In this document: in pieces, positions 35,720-46,086 of the stretch | Position numbering within the stretch: position 1 is the stretch's first letter | Layout of the letters: the number at the start of each line of letters is the position of its first letter | Assembly: GCF_020149765.1 (NCBI RefSeq) | Contig: NZ_CP083809.1 | Location: 124,001-188,000, forward strand | Length of the DNA stretch: 64,000 bases | Direction of reading: 5' to 3' | Source: Pantoea agglomerans | Lineage (GTDB): Bacteria; Pseudomonadota; Gammaproteobacteria; Enterobacterales; Enterobacteriaceae | Notes under the pieces: generated by a model | Database searches by the model: none | The model's input: the letters and a program-made list of their open reading frames with translations, nothing else | Told to the model about the DNA's origin: nothing | Position numbers and translations under genes: made by a program

Positions 35720-37761
35720 GTCGTCAACAACAGGCGCTGAACGGCGCACTGATGCGCGTCGCGCTGGTCGACGCGCTGAAAAAGCTGGATCCGCGCGTGC
35801 AGTTTCGCAATCCGGTGATGTTTGTGGTCTGGCTCGGCAGCCTGCTGACCACGCTGCTGGCGCTGGGCATGGCGGGGGGCTGGCTCGACGGCCGCGCCAG
35901 CTTTACCGGCGCTATTGCGCTCTGGCTCTGGTTCACCGTGCTGTTTGCCAACTTCGCCGAAGCGCTGGCGGAAGGGCGCAGCAAGGCGCAGGCGAGTAGC
36001 CTGAAAGGGGTCAAGAAAACCAGCTTTGCGAAAAAGCTGTCTGAGCCGCGCCACGGCGGCCAGTGGCAGCAGGTCTCGGCCGATAGCCTGCGCAAGGGGG
36101 ACATTGTGCTGGCGGAGGCGGGCGATATTATTCCCTGCGACGGCGAAGTGCTGGAGGGGGGCGCCTCGGTCGACGAGAGCGCCATCACCGGCGAATCCGC
36201 GCCGGTGATCCGCGAGTCGGGCGGCGACTTCGCCTCGGTGACCGGCGGCACGCGCATCCTTTCCGACTGGCTGGTGATCCAGTGCAGCGTCAACCCAGGC
36301 GAGACCTTTCTCGACCGCATGATCGCTATGGTAGAGGGCGCGAAGCGGCGGAAAACGCCTAACGAGATCGCGCTGACCATTCTGCTGGTGTCGCTGACCA
36401 TCGTGTTTCTGCTGGCGACCGTTACCCTCTGGCCCTTCTCCGCATGGGGCGGCGCGCCGGTCAGCGTCACGGTGCTGGTGGCGCTGCTGGTCTGTTTGAT
36501 CCCCACCACTATCGGCGGCCTGCTGTCCGCCATCGGCGTGGCGGGCATGAGCCGTATGCTGGGCGCCAACGTCATCGCCACCAGCGGACGCGCGGTTGAG
36601 GCGGCGGGCGACGTCGACGTGCTGATGCTGGACAAGACCGGCACCATTACGCTCGGCAACCGCCAGGCGACGCAGTTTCTGCCCGCGCCGGGCGTCAGCG
36701 AAGAGCAGCTGGCCGATGCAGCGCAGCTCGCCTCGCTGGCGGATGAAACGCCCGAGGGGCGCAGTATCGTGGTGCTGGCGAAACAGCGCTTCAACCTGCG
36801 CGAGCGCGACCTGAACAGCCTGGGGGCGAGCTTTATCCCCTTCTCGGCGCAGACGCGCATGAGCGGCGTCAATGTGCAGGACCGGCTGATCCGCAAAGGG
36901 GCGGTGGACGCGGTCAAGCGCCATATCGAAGCCAACAGCGGCCGCTTCCCGGCGGAGGTCAACGCGCTGGTGGAAGAGGTGGCGCGCGCGGGCGGCACGC
37001 CGCTGGTGGTGTCGGAAGGGGCGAAGGTGCTGGGCGTGGTGGCGCTGAAAGATATCGTTAAAGGCGGCATTAAAGAGCGTTTCGCCGAGCTGCGCAAAAT
37101 GGGGATCAAAACCGTGATGATCACCGGCGATAATCCGCTGACCGCGGCGGCGATCGCGGCGGAAGCGGGGGTCGACGACTTTCTCTCGGAAGCGACGCCG
37201 GAAGCGAAGCTGGCGCTGATCCGCCAGTATCAGGCGGAAGGGCGGCTGGTGGCGATGACCGGTGACGGCACCAACGACGCCCCGGCGCTGGCGCAGGCCG
37301 ACGTGGCGGTGGCGATGAACTCTGGCACCCAGGCGGCGAAAGAGGCGGGCAATATGGTGGATCTCGACTCGAACCCCACCAAGCTGCTGGAAGTGGTGCA
37401 TATCGGCAAGCAGATGCTGATGACGCGCGGCTCGCTCACCACCTTCAGTATCGCCAACGACGTCGCCAAATATTTCGCCATTATTCCGGCGGCGTTTGCG
37501 GCGACCTATCCGCAGCTCAATCTGCTCAACGTGATGCATCTGCATTCGCCGTCGTCAGCCATTCTCTCGGCGGTGATTTTTAACGCGCTGGTGATCGTCT
37601 TTCTGATCCCGCTGGCGCTGAAGGGCGTGAGCTACCGGCCGCTGAGCGCGGCGTCGCTGCTGCGCCGCAACCTGCTGATCTACGGCGTGGGCGGGCTGCT
37701 GGTGCCCTTTATCGGCATTAAGGCCATCGACCTGCTGTTAGTGCTGCTCGGTCTGGCGTAA
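35716..37761 (+). CDS. kdpB: KdpB, P-type ATPase subunit
   Basis: 681 residues. Phosphorylation motif DKTGTITLG near 306, TGES-like loop [10 protein letters not shown] near 160, hinge [20 protein letters not shown] near 515. It hydrolyses ATP to drive K+ taken in by KdpA. Its ATG overlaps the kdpA stop by 4 bp (ATGA). Confidence 0.97.
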   Translation: MSRQQQALNGALMRVALVDALKKLDPRVQFRNPVMFVVWLGSLLTTLLALGMAGGWLDGRASFTGAIALWLWFTVLFANFAEALAEGRSKAQASSLKGVKKTSFAKKLSEPRHGGQWQQVSADSLRKGDIVLAEAGDIIPCDGEVLEGGASVDESAITGESAPVIRESGGDFASVTGGTRILSDWLVIQCSVNPGETFLDRMIAMVEGAKRRKTPNEIALTILLVSLTIVFLLATVTLWPFSAWGGAPVSVTVLVALLVCLIPTTIGGLLSAIGVAGMSRMLGANVIATSGRAVEAAGDVDVLMLDKTGTITLGNRQATQFLPAPGVSEEQLADAAQLASLADETPEGRSIVVLAKQRFNLRERDLNSLGASFIPFSAQTRMSGVNVQDRLIRKGAVDAVKRHIEANSGRFPAEVNALVEEVARAGGTPLVVSEGAKVLGVVALKDIVKGGIKERFAELRKMGIKTVMITGDNPLTAAAIAAEAGVDDFLSEATPEAKLALIRQYQAEGRLVAMTGDGTNDAPALAQADVAVAMNSGTQAAKEAGNMVDLDSNPTKLLEVVHIGKQMLMTRGSLTTFSIANDVAKYFAIIPAAFAATYPQLNLLNVMHLHSPSSAILSAVIFNALVIVFLIPLALKGVSYRPLSAASLLRRNLLIYGVGGLLVPFIGIKAIDLLLVLLGLA

Positions 37762-37771
37762 GGAGAAAAAA

Positions 37772-38335
37772 ATGAGTCAGTTACGTCCGGCAATGTTAGT
37801 TTTACTGCTGCTTACCCTGATAACCGGCGTCGGTTATCCGCTGCTTACTACCGGCCTGGCCCAGTGGCTGTTTCCGGCCCAGGCCAACGGATCGCTGATT
37901 GAAGCGCAGGGTTCTGAGCTAATCGGCCAGAACTTTACCCGACCCGGCTATTTCTGGGGGCGGCCGTCGGCCACCGGCGACGCGCCCTATAATCCGCTGG
38001 CGTCGAGCGGCAGCAATCTGGCGGCAAGCAATCCGGCGCTCGACAAGGCGGTGGCGGATCGCGTCGCCGCGCTGCGCGCCGCTAATCCGCTCTCGCCGCA
38101 GGCGGTGCCGGTAGATTTAGTGACCGCGTCGGCCAGCGGGCTGGATCCGGCGATTTCGCCCGCCGCCGCGCGCTGGCAGGCGCCGCGCGTCGCCACCGCC
38201 CGTCAGCTGCCGCTGAAAACGGTGGAGGATCTGATCGACGCCAATACGCAGCGGCCGCTGCTCGCCTTTAGCGGCGATCCCACCGTTAATGTGCTGCGGC
38301 TTAACCTGGCGCTGGACGCGCTGACTCAACCCTGA
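37772..38335 (+). CDS. kdpC: KdpC subunit
   Basis: 187 residues. One N-terminal membrane helix ([20 protein letters not shown]) and a periplasmic domain with [19 protein letters not shown], the standard KdpC motifs, and [19 protein letters not shown]. It may raise the pump's affinity for nucleotide or couple the subunits. AGGAG ribosome binding site, 10 bp after kdpB. Confidence 0.96.
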   Translation: MSQLRPAMLVLLLLTLITGVGYPLLTTGLAQWLFPAQANGSLIEAQGSELIGQNFTRPGYFWGRPSATGDAPYNPLASSGSNLAASNPALDKAVADRVAALRAANPLSPQAVPVDLVTASASGLDPAISPAAARWQAPRVATARQLPLKTVEDLIDANTQRPLLAFSGDPTVNVLRLNLALDALTQP

Positions 38336-38343
38336 AGGATGTA

Positions 38344-41016
38344 ATGAACGACGAACGCGAACGCCCCGATCCCGACGCGCTGCTGTTGCAGCAGACCGAC
38401 AGCCATCGCGGCAAGCTGAAAATCTACTTCGGCGCCTGCGCGGGCGTGGGCAAAACCTACGCCATGCTGCAGGAGGCGCAGCGGCTGCGCGCGCAGGGGC
38501 TCGACGTGCTGATCGGCGTGGTGGAGACGCACGGCCGGGAAGAGACCGCCAGCCTGCTGCATGGGCTGGCGGTGCTGCCGCGGCGCGCTACCGGCCGCTC
38601 GCGTCATGCCGAGTTCGACCTTGATGCCGCGCTGGCGCGCCATCCGGCGGTGATCCTGATGGATGAGCTGGCGCACACCAACGTGCAGGGATCGCGCCAT
38701 CCCAAGCGCTGGCAGGATATCGACGAGCTGCTGGACGCGGGCATCGACGTCATCACCACCGTCAACGTGCAGCACCTGGAAAGCCTGAACGACGTGGTGG
38801 GCGGCGTGACCGGCATTCGCGTGCGCGAAACTCTGCCCGACCCCTTTTTCGACAGCGCTGATGAGGTGGTGCTGGTGGATCTGCCGCCGGACGATCTGCG
38901 CCAGCGCCTGAAAGAGGGCAAGGTCTACGTGGGCGATCGCGCGGAGCGCGCCATCGAAAATTTTTTCCGCAAGGGCAATCTGTTCGCCCTGCGCGAGCTG
39001 GCGCTGCGCCGCACCGCCGACCGCGTCGACGATCAGATGCGCGCCTGGCGCGACCAGCAGGGCCGCGACTGCGTCTGGCACACGCGCGATGCCATTCTGC
39101 TCTGCATCGGTGAGGACTCCGGCAGCGAAAAGCTGGTGCGCATCGCCGCGCGGCTGGCGGCGCGGCTCGGCAGTGAGTGGCACGCGGTCTACGTTGAGAC
39201 GCCGCGCCTTAACCGGCTGCCGGAAGCGCGCCGGCGCGCCGTCCTGAAAACGCTGCAGCTGGCGCAGGAGCTGGGCGCGGAGACCGCCACGCTCTCCGAT
39301 CCCGACGAGGCGCAGGCGGTGCTGCGCTACGCCCGCGAGCATAATCTCGGCAAGATTGTCACCGGCCGCCGCCCGCTGCGGCGCTGGCACCGCGACAGCT
39401 TCGCCACGCGCCTCGGCAAGCTGGGGCCGGATCTCGATCTGCTGGTGGTGGCGCTCGATGAGCCTGCGGCTGAAGCGCCAGCGTTAGCGGATGCGCGCGT
39501 CGGCGGCGACCGCTGGCGTCTGCCGCTGCGCGGCGTGCTGATGGCGCTGCTGCTCTGTATTCTGGTCACCGCCGCCGGACGCTGGCTGCTGGCGGGATTC
39601 GATACCGCCAACGGCGTGATGATCTATCTGCTGGCGGTGGTGATTATCGCGCTGCGCTACGGGCGCTGGCCGTCGGTGATCGCCACGGTGATGAATATTC
39701 TCGCCTTCGATCTCTTTTTTGTTGCCCCGACCGGCACGGTGGCGGTCTCCGACCTGCAGTATCTGGTGACCTTCGCGGTGATGCTGGCGGTGGGGGTGAT
39801 TGTCGGCAATCTCACCGCGGGCGTGCGCTATCAGGCGCGCGTCGCGCGCTACCGCGAGCAGCGCGCGCGTCACCTTTATGAGATGGCTAAATCGCTGGGC
39901 AGCGCGCTGACGCCTGAAGATATTGCCGCCACCACGCAGCGGGTTATCGACGTCACGCTGCAGGCGCGCAGCCTGCTGCTGCTGCCGGACGAGCAGGGCG
40001 AGCTGGTGGCGACGGGCGCGGCGACGCCGGGCAGCGAGCCCGATCGCGCCATCGCCAAATGGAGCTACAGCAAAGGCCAGCCCGCAGGTGCAGGCACCGA
40101 CACGCTGCCAGCCGTGCCCTACCAGATCCTGCCGCTGAAGAGCGGCGCGCACTGCCGCGGGCTGCTGGTGGTGGAGCCGCAGAACCTGCGTCAGCTGATG
40201 ATCCCGGAGCAGCAGCGGCTGGTGGAGACCTTTACCGTGCTGATCGCCAACGCGCTGGAGCGGATGGCGCTGTCGCAGAGCGAGGCGGCGTCGCGGCTGG
40301 CGGCGGAGCGCGAACAGCTGCGCAACGCGCTGCTCTCCGCGCTGTCGCACGATCTGCGCACGCCGCTGACCGTGCTGTTCGGCCAGGCGGAGATGCTGAT
40401 GCTGGACCTGGCCAGCGAAGAGTCGAAGTATGTCACCCAGGCCAACCAGATCCGTGAGCAGACGCTGAGCACCATCCGGCTGGTAAGCAATATGCTCGAT
40501 ATGGCGCGCATCCAGTCGGGCGGACTGAACCTGCGCGAAGAGTGGCTGGCGCTGGACGAGGTGATCGGCGGCGCGCTCAGCAGCATGGCACCGTCGCTAA
40601 AAGGACACGGCGTCACGCTCGACCTGCCGTCGGAGCTGGTGCTGATCAAAGGCGACAGCACGCTGCTGGAGCGAGTGCTGACCAACCTGATTGAAAACAG
40701 TCTGAAATATGCGGGCAACAGCGCGCAGCGCGGCATTCGCGCCTGGCGCGACGGCGAACGGCTCGAGATAGCGGTCTGGGATAACGGGCCGGGCATCGCC
40801 GACAAAGACCTGACGCGCATCTTCGACAAGTTCGCGCGCGGCGATAAAGAGTCGTCGGTGCCGGGCGTCGGGCTGGGGCTGGCCATCTGCAAAACCATCG
40901 TCGAGAGCCACGGCGGGCGCATCTGGGCTGAAAATCGCCCTGAAGGCGGCGTCGCTTTTCGCCTCTCCTTGCCGCTGCCGCCCGCGCCTGAAATTTCTGA
41001 AGAGGCGCTGAAATAA
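38344..41016 (+). CDS. kdpD: Sensor histidine kinase KdpD
   Basis: 890 residues, about the E. coli length. N-terminal KdpD domain with Walker-A-like GACAGVGKTYAML, a Usp-like region, four membrane helices near 400-500, a GAF-like segment, then HisKA (ALLSALSHDLRTPLTVLFG) and an ATPase domain (LIENSLKYA, DNGPGIAD, GVGLGLAICK). All kinase motifs intact. It senses low K+ or turgor and phosphorylates KdpE, but no kdpE follows: the next gene is yqhA, 54 bp on. Confidence 0.95.
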   Translation: MNDERERPDPDALLLQQTDSHRGKLKIYFGACAGVGKTYAMLQEAQRLRAQGLDVLIGVVETHGREETASLLHGLAVLPRRATGRSRHAEFDLDAALARHPAVILMDELAHTNVQGSRHPKRWQDIDELLDAGIDVITTVNVQHLESLNDVVGGVTGIRVRETLPDPFFDSADEVVLVDLPPDDLRQRLKEGKVYVGDRAERAIENFFRKGNLFALRELALRRTADRVDDQMRAWRDQQGRDCVWHTRDAILLCIGEDSGSEKLVRIAARLAARLGSEWHAVYVETPRLNRLPEARRRAVLKTLQLAQELGAETATLSDPDEAQAVLRYAREHNLGKIVTGRRPLRRWHRDSFATRLGKLGPDLDLLVVALDEPAAEAPALADARVGGDRWRLPLRGVLMALLLCILVTAAGRWLLAGFDTANGVMIYLLAVVIIALRYGRWPSVIATVMNILAFDLFFVAPTGTVAVSDLQYLVTFAVMLAVGVIVGNLTAGVRYQARVARYREQRARHLYEMAKSLGSALTPEDIAATTQRVIDVTLQARSLLLLPDEQGELVATGAATPGSEPDRAIAKWSYSKGQPAGAGTDTLPAVPYQILPLKSGAHCRGLLVVEPQNLRQLMIPEQQRLVETFTVLIANALERMALSQSEAASRLAAEREQLRNALLSALSHDLRTPLTVLFGQAEMLMLDLASEESKYVTQANQIREQTLSTIRLVSNMLDMARIQSGGLNLREEWLALDEVIGGALSSMAPSLKGHGVTLDLPSELVLIKGDSTLLERVLTNLIENSLKYAGNSAQRGIRAWRDGERLEIAVWDNGPGIADKDLTRIFDKFARGDKESSVPGVGLGLAICKTIVESHGGRIWAENRPEGGVAFRLSLPLPPAPEISEEALK

Positions 41017-41070
41017 CTTCACAGAGGATCGGTTATACTGCCTTACCTGTCTGATTATCTGTGGGAAATT

Positions 41071-41574
41071 ATGGAACGTTTTACCGAAAACCTGATGTAT
41101 GCGTCGCGCTGGCTGCTGGCTCCGGTTTACATTGGACTTTCGCTGGGTTTGCTGGCGCTGACGATTAAATTTTTCCAGGAAATTTTTCACCTGCTGCCCA
41201 ATATTCTCAGCATTGCGGAAAACGATCTGATTTTACTGCTGCTGGCGCTGGTCGACATGACGCTGGTGGGCGGCCTGCTGGTGATGGTGATGCTCTCGGG
41301 CTATGAGAACTTCGTCTCTAAGCTTGATATCGACGACCACAAAGAGAAGCTGAGCTGGCTCGGCAAGATGGACTCCGGCTCACTGAAAAACAAGGTCGCC
41401 GCGTCGATCGTCGCAATCTCCTCTATCCATCTGCTGCGCGTGTTTATGGAAGCGCGCAACGTGCCCAACGACAAGCTGATGTGGTATGTGATTATCCATC
41501 TGACCTTTGTGCTGTCGGCCTTTGTGATGGGCTGGCTGGACAATATGTCGAAAAACGATAAAAAGCATTCGTAA
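41071..41574 (+). CDS. yqhA: UPF0114 membrane protein YqhA
   Basis: 167 residues with three or four membrane helices ([53 protein letters not shown]) and the family signature [20 protein letters not shown]. Function of the family is unknown. It takes the place where kdpE would be expected; transcription with kdp is possible but a promoter could also sit in the 54-bp gap. Confidence 0.9.
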   Translation: MERFTENLMYASRWLLAPVYIGLSLGLLALTIKFFQEIFHLLPNILSIAENDLILLLLALVDMTLVGGLLVMVMLSGYENFVSKLDIDDHKEKLSWLGKMDSGSLKNKVAASIVAISSIHLLRVFMEARNVPNDKLMWYVIIHLTFVLSAFVMGWLDNMSKNDKKHS

Positions 41575-41592
41575 CCCCCGCCGGGCTGCGGG

Positions 41593-42528
41593 CTAAAATT
41601 TCCCGGCTGGCCGCGTGCCGGTCAGCTGGGGCATTACTTCCCGCACCATTTCAAAGAATTTTTGCAATCGCGCCGGGTAGTAGCTCGCCCAGGGGTAGGT
41701 CAGCCAGACTGGCAGCGGCGGCGCCTGCCATTCAGGCGTAAGCTGCACCAGCTCGCCGCGCGCTAAATCCTCCTGCACCACCCAGGACGACATAATCGCC
41801 GCGCCCATTCCCATTAATGCCGCTTTACGCACCGCGTAGAGGCTGTCGCTGCTCAGGCGCGGCGCAATCGCCATATTGACCGGCTGGCCGTCGTCAATGC
41901 GCTGTAACGCAATTTCGTTACGGTAAAAGCTGGTCAGCGCCAGCCAGGGCAGCGTCGCCAGCTGCTCTACGGCGTCGATCGGCGCGTGCCGCGCCAGCAG
42001 ATCCGGCGAGGCGACCACGATGCGCGGCACCTCTGCCAGCAAAATCGCCACGATAGCGGGATCGCTCAGCGCGCCAACCTGAATCGCGCAGTCGACATTC
42101 TCGGCGATAAAGTCGGGCGTGCGGTCGTTAAGCATCCACTCCACGTTCAGGCGCGGGTAGCGCATCAGATAGTCCACCAGCGGCGCGACCAGCTGATCCT
42201 GGCCGAAGGCGTGCGGCGCCCGCACCCGCAGCGTGCCGACCGGTTCATCGTTGGCGTGGGTCAGCGCATCCTCCAGCGCGTGCCAGGTGGCCAGCAGCTG
42301 GCGCGCATGGGCGTAGCAGCGCTCGCCGTCGTCGGTCAGCTTGAGCGCGTGGGTGGTGCGCAGGATCAGCTTCAGCCCAAGACGCTGCTCCAGCGCCTGC
42401 AGCCGACGGCTGATGGTGGGCTGGGTGGTATTAAGCTGCGCCGCCGCTGCCGACAGGCTGCCGCTCTCGACGATGCGGATAAAGGTCTGCATCAGTTCAA
42501 TACGATCGGGACTGGATAAGTTGTTCAT
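41593..42528 (-). CDS. LysR-family transcriptional regulator
   Basis: 311 residues from the ATG at 42528; a GTG at 42537 adds three residues and cannot be excluded. Winged helix IRIVESGSLSAAAAQLNTTQ and PTISRRLQALEQRLGLKL. Divergent from an MFS transporter across 95 bp, so it likely controls that gene. Confidence 0.88.
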   Translation of the reverse strand: MNNLSSPDRIELMQTFIRIVESGSLSAAAAQLNTTQPTISRRLQALEQRLGLKLILRTTHALKLTDDGERCYAHARQLLATWHALEDALTHANDEPVGTLRVRAPHAFGQDQLVAPLVDYLMRYPRLNVEWMLNDRTPDFIAENVDCAIQVGALSDPAIVAILLAEVPRIVVASPDLLARHAPIDAVEQLATLPWLALTSFYRNEIALQRIDDGQPVNMAIAPRLSSDSLYAVRKAALMGMGAAIMSSWVVQEDLARGELVQLTPEWQAPPLPVWLTYPWASYYPARLQKFFEMVREVMPQLTGTRPAGKF

Positions 42529-42623
42529 ACTCACCACGTATAACAGTTCTGCTTTTTATCAGTCTACCGCGTATGGCGGCAATGCGCTTTACTAAGCGCC
42601 ATACCCCTGTGGAGAATATCATT

Positions 42624-43832
42624 ATGTCAGCAATTAACAGCGTTGCGGCCAGCCCGGCCGAAGCCTTGCCCGGCCCGCTGGTCTTTACCCTTGCCGCAGG
42701 CGCAGGGTTGAGCGTGGCCTCGATTTACTACAGCCAGCCGATGCTGGATATCATCGGCAAACAGTTTAGCGTCGGGGTCGGCGCGGTTGGCATGGTGCCG
42801 ATGCTGACGCAGATGGGCTATGCGCTGGGTATTCTGCTGTTGGCGCCGCTGGGCGACCGTCACGATCGCCGCGCCATTATCCTGATTAAGGGCCTGCTGC
42901 TGGTGGCGGCACTGTTGCTGTGCGGCTTCTCCGGTGGCCTGAACGCGCTGCTGGTTGCCAGCTTTGTCACCGGCCTGACGGCGACGGTGGCGCAGGATAT
43001 CGTACCGGCCTCCGCCGCGCTGGCTCCCGAGCGCAGCCGCGGCAAAACGGTCGGCACGGTGATGACCGGCCTGCTGGTAGGCATCCTGCTGTCGCGCGTG
43101 GTGAGCGGCGTGGTGGCGGAGTATTTCGGCTGGCGCGCCATGTACTGGCTGGCGGCGGCAATGGTGCTTTGCATCAGCCTGGCGCTGTGGCGCGTGCTGC
43201 CGCGCTTTACCCCCGGCACCTCGGTAAGCTATCCGCGACTGCTGCTGTCGCTGGCGCATCTCTGGCGCCACCATCAGACGCTGCGGCGCGCGGCGCTGGC
43301 CCAGGGTCTGCTGTCGGTCGGCTTCAGCGCCTTCTGGTCGACGCTGGCGCTGATGCTCAGCGATCGCTTCCACCTCGACAGTGCAGTTGCGGGCGCCTTT
43401 GGCCTGGCGGGCGCGGCGGGTGCCATGGCCGCGCCGCTGGCGGGCAGCGTTGCCGACCGTATCGGCCCGGCGCGCGTCACCATCGTCGGCGCCGGGCTGG
43501 TTACCCTCTCCTTCGCGCTGATGTTTCTGCTGCCCGCGCTGCCGTTACCTGCCCAGCTGGCGCTGATCGTGCTCAGCACCATCGGCTTCGATCTCGGGGT
43601 GCAGGCCACGCTGGTGGCGCACCAGACGCTGGTTTACAGCCTGGCGCCAGAGGCGCGCAGCCGCCTTAACGCGCTGCTGTTTACCGTGGTGTTTATCGGC
43701 ATGGCGACCGGCGCTGCGCTGGGCAGTCTGGCGCTGGCGCGCTGGGGCTGGAATGGCGTTGTGACGCTCGCTACCCTGGCCGGGGCCGCCAGCCTCGCGC
43801 TTCGCCTGGCGAGCCGCCACCTGAAGAACTGA
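42624..43832 (+). CDS. MFS transporter, drug-efflux-like
   Basis: 402 residues, 12 helices. Motif A-like GDRHDRRAIILI near 75 and second-half ADRIGPARVTIVGAG. A GGAG ribosome binding site precedes ATG 42624, better than the upstream in-frame start at 42573. With a divergent LysR regulator it looks like a ligand-inducible exporter; substrate unknown. Confidence 0.87.
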   Translation: MSAINSVAASPAEALPGPLVFTLAAGAGLSVASIYYSQPMLDIIGKQFSVGVGAVGMVPMLTQMGYALGILLLAPLGDRHDRRAIILIKGLLLVAALLLCGFSGGLNALLVASFVTGLTATVAQDIVPASAALAPERSRGKTVGTVMTGLLVGILLSRVVSGVVAEYFGWRAMYWLAAAMVLCISLALWRVLPRFTPGTSVSYPRLLLSLAHLWRHHQTLRRAALAQGLLSVGFSAFWSTLALMLSDRFHLDSAVAGAFGLAGAAGAMAAPLAGSVADRIGPARVTIVGAGLVTLSFALMFLLPALPLPAQLALIVLSTIGFDLGVQATLVAHQTLVYSLAPEARSRLNALLFTVVFIGMATGAALGSLALARWGWNGVVTLATLAGAASLALRLASRHLKN

Positions 43833-43891
43833 TCCCGTTTTCGCGCTCTTGTGCCAGGATTAAACATAATCTTTAGGGAAAACGGAGCGTT

Positions 43892-45241
43892 ATGAGCTTT
43901 CTTGCCTGGATGGCAGCCACCGGCTGCCTTCTGTTATTAATGTCGCTGGCGTCGGGATGGATACATCGCGGACCGGTGACGTCGTTTGGGCTTTACCTGT
44001 TAGCCGGGATCCTCTGCGGACCCTGGGTGTTCGACGTCGTGCAGATCGACATTCTGAAACATTCGGAAGCCGCCGCGCATATCACTGAAATCACCATGGC
44101 GGCCTCGCTGTTTATCACCGGACTGAAGCTGCGCCTGCCGCTGCGCGCGCACAGCTGGCGGCTCGGAATGCTGCTCGCCTTCCCGGCGATGCTGCTGACG
44201 GTAGGCGGCATGACGCTGCTGGCGCACTGGCTGGCGGGTTTCGACTGGCCGCTGGCGCTGGCGTTCGGCGCCATCGTCGCGCCGACCGATCCGGTGCTGG
44301 CGAGCCTGATCTCCGTTAACGATGCGCGCGACGACGACGCGCTGCGCGTGGCGCTCTCCAGCGAAGCGGGCATGAACGACGGATCGGCGCTGCCGCTGCT
44401 TGTTTTGGCGCTGCTGCTGTTTAACGGCGAAAGCCTGACCTGGGGCAGCTTTGGTCACTGGACGGCGGTTGAGGTGATCTGGGGCATCGGCGGTGGTCTG
44501 GGGCTAGGCTTTCTGTTTGGCCGCCTTGTCGGGCTGCTGGCGACGCGGCTGCGCAACGCGCACGGCGATGTGGCACCCAACGATTTTCTCGCGCTGGCGC
44601 TGATTGCGCTCAGCTACGCGGCGGCGGAAGCGCTGGGCGCGTCTGGCTTTCTGGCGACCTTCGCCGCTGGCGTCGGGCTGCGCCGCGCCGAGCTGCGCGT
44701 CTTTAAAAGTTTTCCACCGGAAGAGCTGAGCGAAGAGGAGCGGGTGCTGCCCGCTGAAGCGCTGGTCAATCCCAACAACCGTCTGGAACACGCCGGGGAA
44801 AGCGGCAATATGGTGAAGTCGGTCGGGCTGGTGGTCAGCGACGCGCTCTCATTTGGTGATACGATTGAGCGGTTGCTGGCGGCGGCGATGATGGTGGTGC
44901 TGGGGGTGACGCTTGCCCATCACTGGAACCTCGACGGCATCCTGTTGGGACTGGCATTATTTATCGTGGTGCGGCCGCTGGCGGTATGGCTGACAACGCT
45001 GCGCTGCGGCATTCCGCCGGTGCGCCGTCTGCTGATCGGCTGGCTCGGCATTCGCGGTATCGGCAGTATTAACTATATCGCCTTCGCCTGGGTACACGGC
45101 ATGGCGGGACAACAGGCCGAAACAATGGTTGATATGGCGCTGACACTGGTGGTGTGCAGCATTGTCATTCATGGCGTGACGGTCACGCCGCTGCTGAACT
45201 GGCGCTCGGCGCGCCTTTCCGCCCGGCATCACGACGAGTAA
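43892..45241 (+). CDS. Cation:proton antiporter, CPA1 family
   Basis: 449 residues, about 12 helices. The ion-site motifs GAIVAPTDPVLASL near 130 and ALSSEAGMNDGSALPLL near 155 define a NhaP/CPA1 exchanger. A soluble loop near 275-310 and GIRGIGSINYIAFAW near 390 follow. Probably Na+ or K+ efflux against protons; ion not determined. Confidence 0.88.
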   Translation: MSFLAWMAATGCLLLLMSLASGWIHRGPVTSFGLYLLAGILCGPWVFDVVQIDILKHSEAAAHITEITMAASLFITGLKLRLPLRAHSWRLGMLLAFPAMLLTVGGMTLLAHWLAGFDWPLALAFGAIVAPTDPVLASLISVNDARDDDALRVALSSEAGMNDGSALPLLVLALLLFNGESLTWGSFGHWTAVEVIWGIGGGLGLGFLFGRLVGLLATRLRNAHGDVAPNDFLALALIALSYAAAEALGASGFLATFAAGVGLRRAELRVFKSFPPEELSEEERVLPAEALVNPNNRLEHAGESGNMVKSVGLVVSDALSFGDTIERLLAAAMMVVLGVTLAHHWNLDGILLGLALFIVVRPLAVWLTTLRCGIPPVRRLLIGWLGIRGIGSINYIAFAWVHGMAGQQAETMVDMALTLVVCSIVIHGVTVTPLLNWRSARLSARHHDE

Positions 45242-45270
45242 ACCGTCACCCGATTAAAACAGGAGTGGAT

Positions 45271-45621
45271 ATGAAAAAGTCGTTGTTGATTGTACTGGGG
45301 ATGCTGGCCTCATCCGCCGCGCTGGCCGCTGACGATGAGACCAATATTCCGCAGGAAAACGTTTATGCCAGCAAGCTCTGCCATATCGTCAGCGGGGAGA
45401 CCCAGGTGGGCACGGCGGATTCCTACGTGCAGAAAATGAAAAGCTATACGGCGATGAGCAAATCGTCGAGCGCGATGAACCAGCCTTCGTTTGACGAGGA
45501 TATCGCCAGCGAGGTGGCGAACGCCTGGCTGCAGCTGGGCGAAGACGAACGAGGCAAGCTGCGCGCCGACGAGCCGCTGTGCGAGCAGACGGTAATGACG
45601 CAGTTTCAGCAGGAAGATTAA
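45271..45621 (+). CDS. Small exported protein, unknown function
   Basis: 116 residues: a clear Sec signal peptide (MKKSLLIVLGMLASSAALA|ADD) and a mature part with two cysteines (KLCHIVSG; EPLCEQTV) that could form a disulfide. AGGAG ribosome binding site 8 bases before ATG 45271. Resembles small Rap1a/Tai-like helical periplasmic proteins in general shape, but I do not recognise it firmly. A terminator follows. Confidence 0.75.
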   Translation: MKKSLLIVLGMLASSAALAADDETNIPQENVYASKLCHIVSGETQVGTADSYVQKMKSYTAMSKSSSAMNQPSFDEDIASEVANAWLQLGEDERGKLRADEPLCEQTVMTQFQQED

Positions 45622-45646
45622 CGCTGGCCGCGTCGCTAACGCTTCT

Positions 45647-45672
45647 GGCCCGCACCCCTGCGGGCCTTTTTA
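45647..45672 (+). terminator. Rho-independent terminator
   Basis: GGCCCGCA (45647-45654), loop CCCC, TGCGGGCC (45659-45666), then TTTTT. It ends the transcript of the small exported protein. Confidence 0.9.
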
Positions 45673-46086
45673 ACAGCAGGGGGTTATGCCTTATTCCGCT
45701 TCCAGACGCCGCGCCGTTTCAGGCGTGATGGCGGCTTTGCCTGCCAACCTCTTTTGCCTGTCCTCGACTCAATCAGGCTTCTGTAATTCCTGCTAATCAC
45801 GCTGTTTTCGCACAGGAAACAGACCGGCAAACCGTTTCGCCTGACGATCTCCCCCCTGAAAAACTCTCTGCGCGGTCTCTTTTATGCGCGCGGCTGCGGA
45901 AGATTTAAACAGAGTAAATGCTCTCCGCGCCGCGGGCGAATTAACGCCTTCAGCCCACCTTTTTTTGTGGCATTTTGTGCCGGATTGCGTACATAATCGC
46001 CAGCAATTGATATGCGTCACATAATAACAGCGCCGCCGCTGACAGGCGCGTCTGGATCAGCTACTGGCATTGACTCAACGGGCATC
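45673..46086. other. Gene-free interval before the exported esterase
   Basis: 414 bp with no gene I can support. A 75-codon minus-strand open frame (45793-46020) has no recognisable content and runs into the promoter side of the next gene. The right half probably holds the esterase promoter. Confidence 0.4.

Noticed and set aside
35701..37545. 614-codon minus-strand open frame opposite kdpB
   Set aside because: Shadow of kdpB; His/Arg-rich with no recognisable domain.
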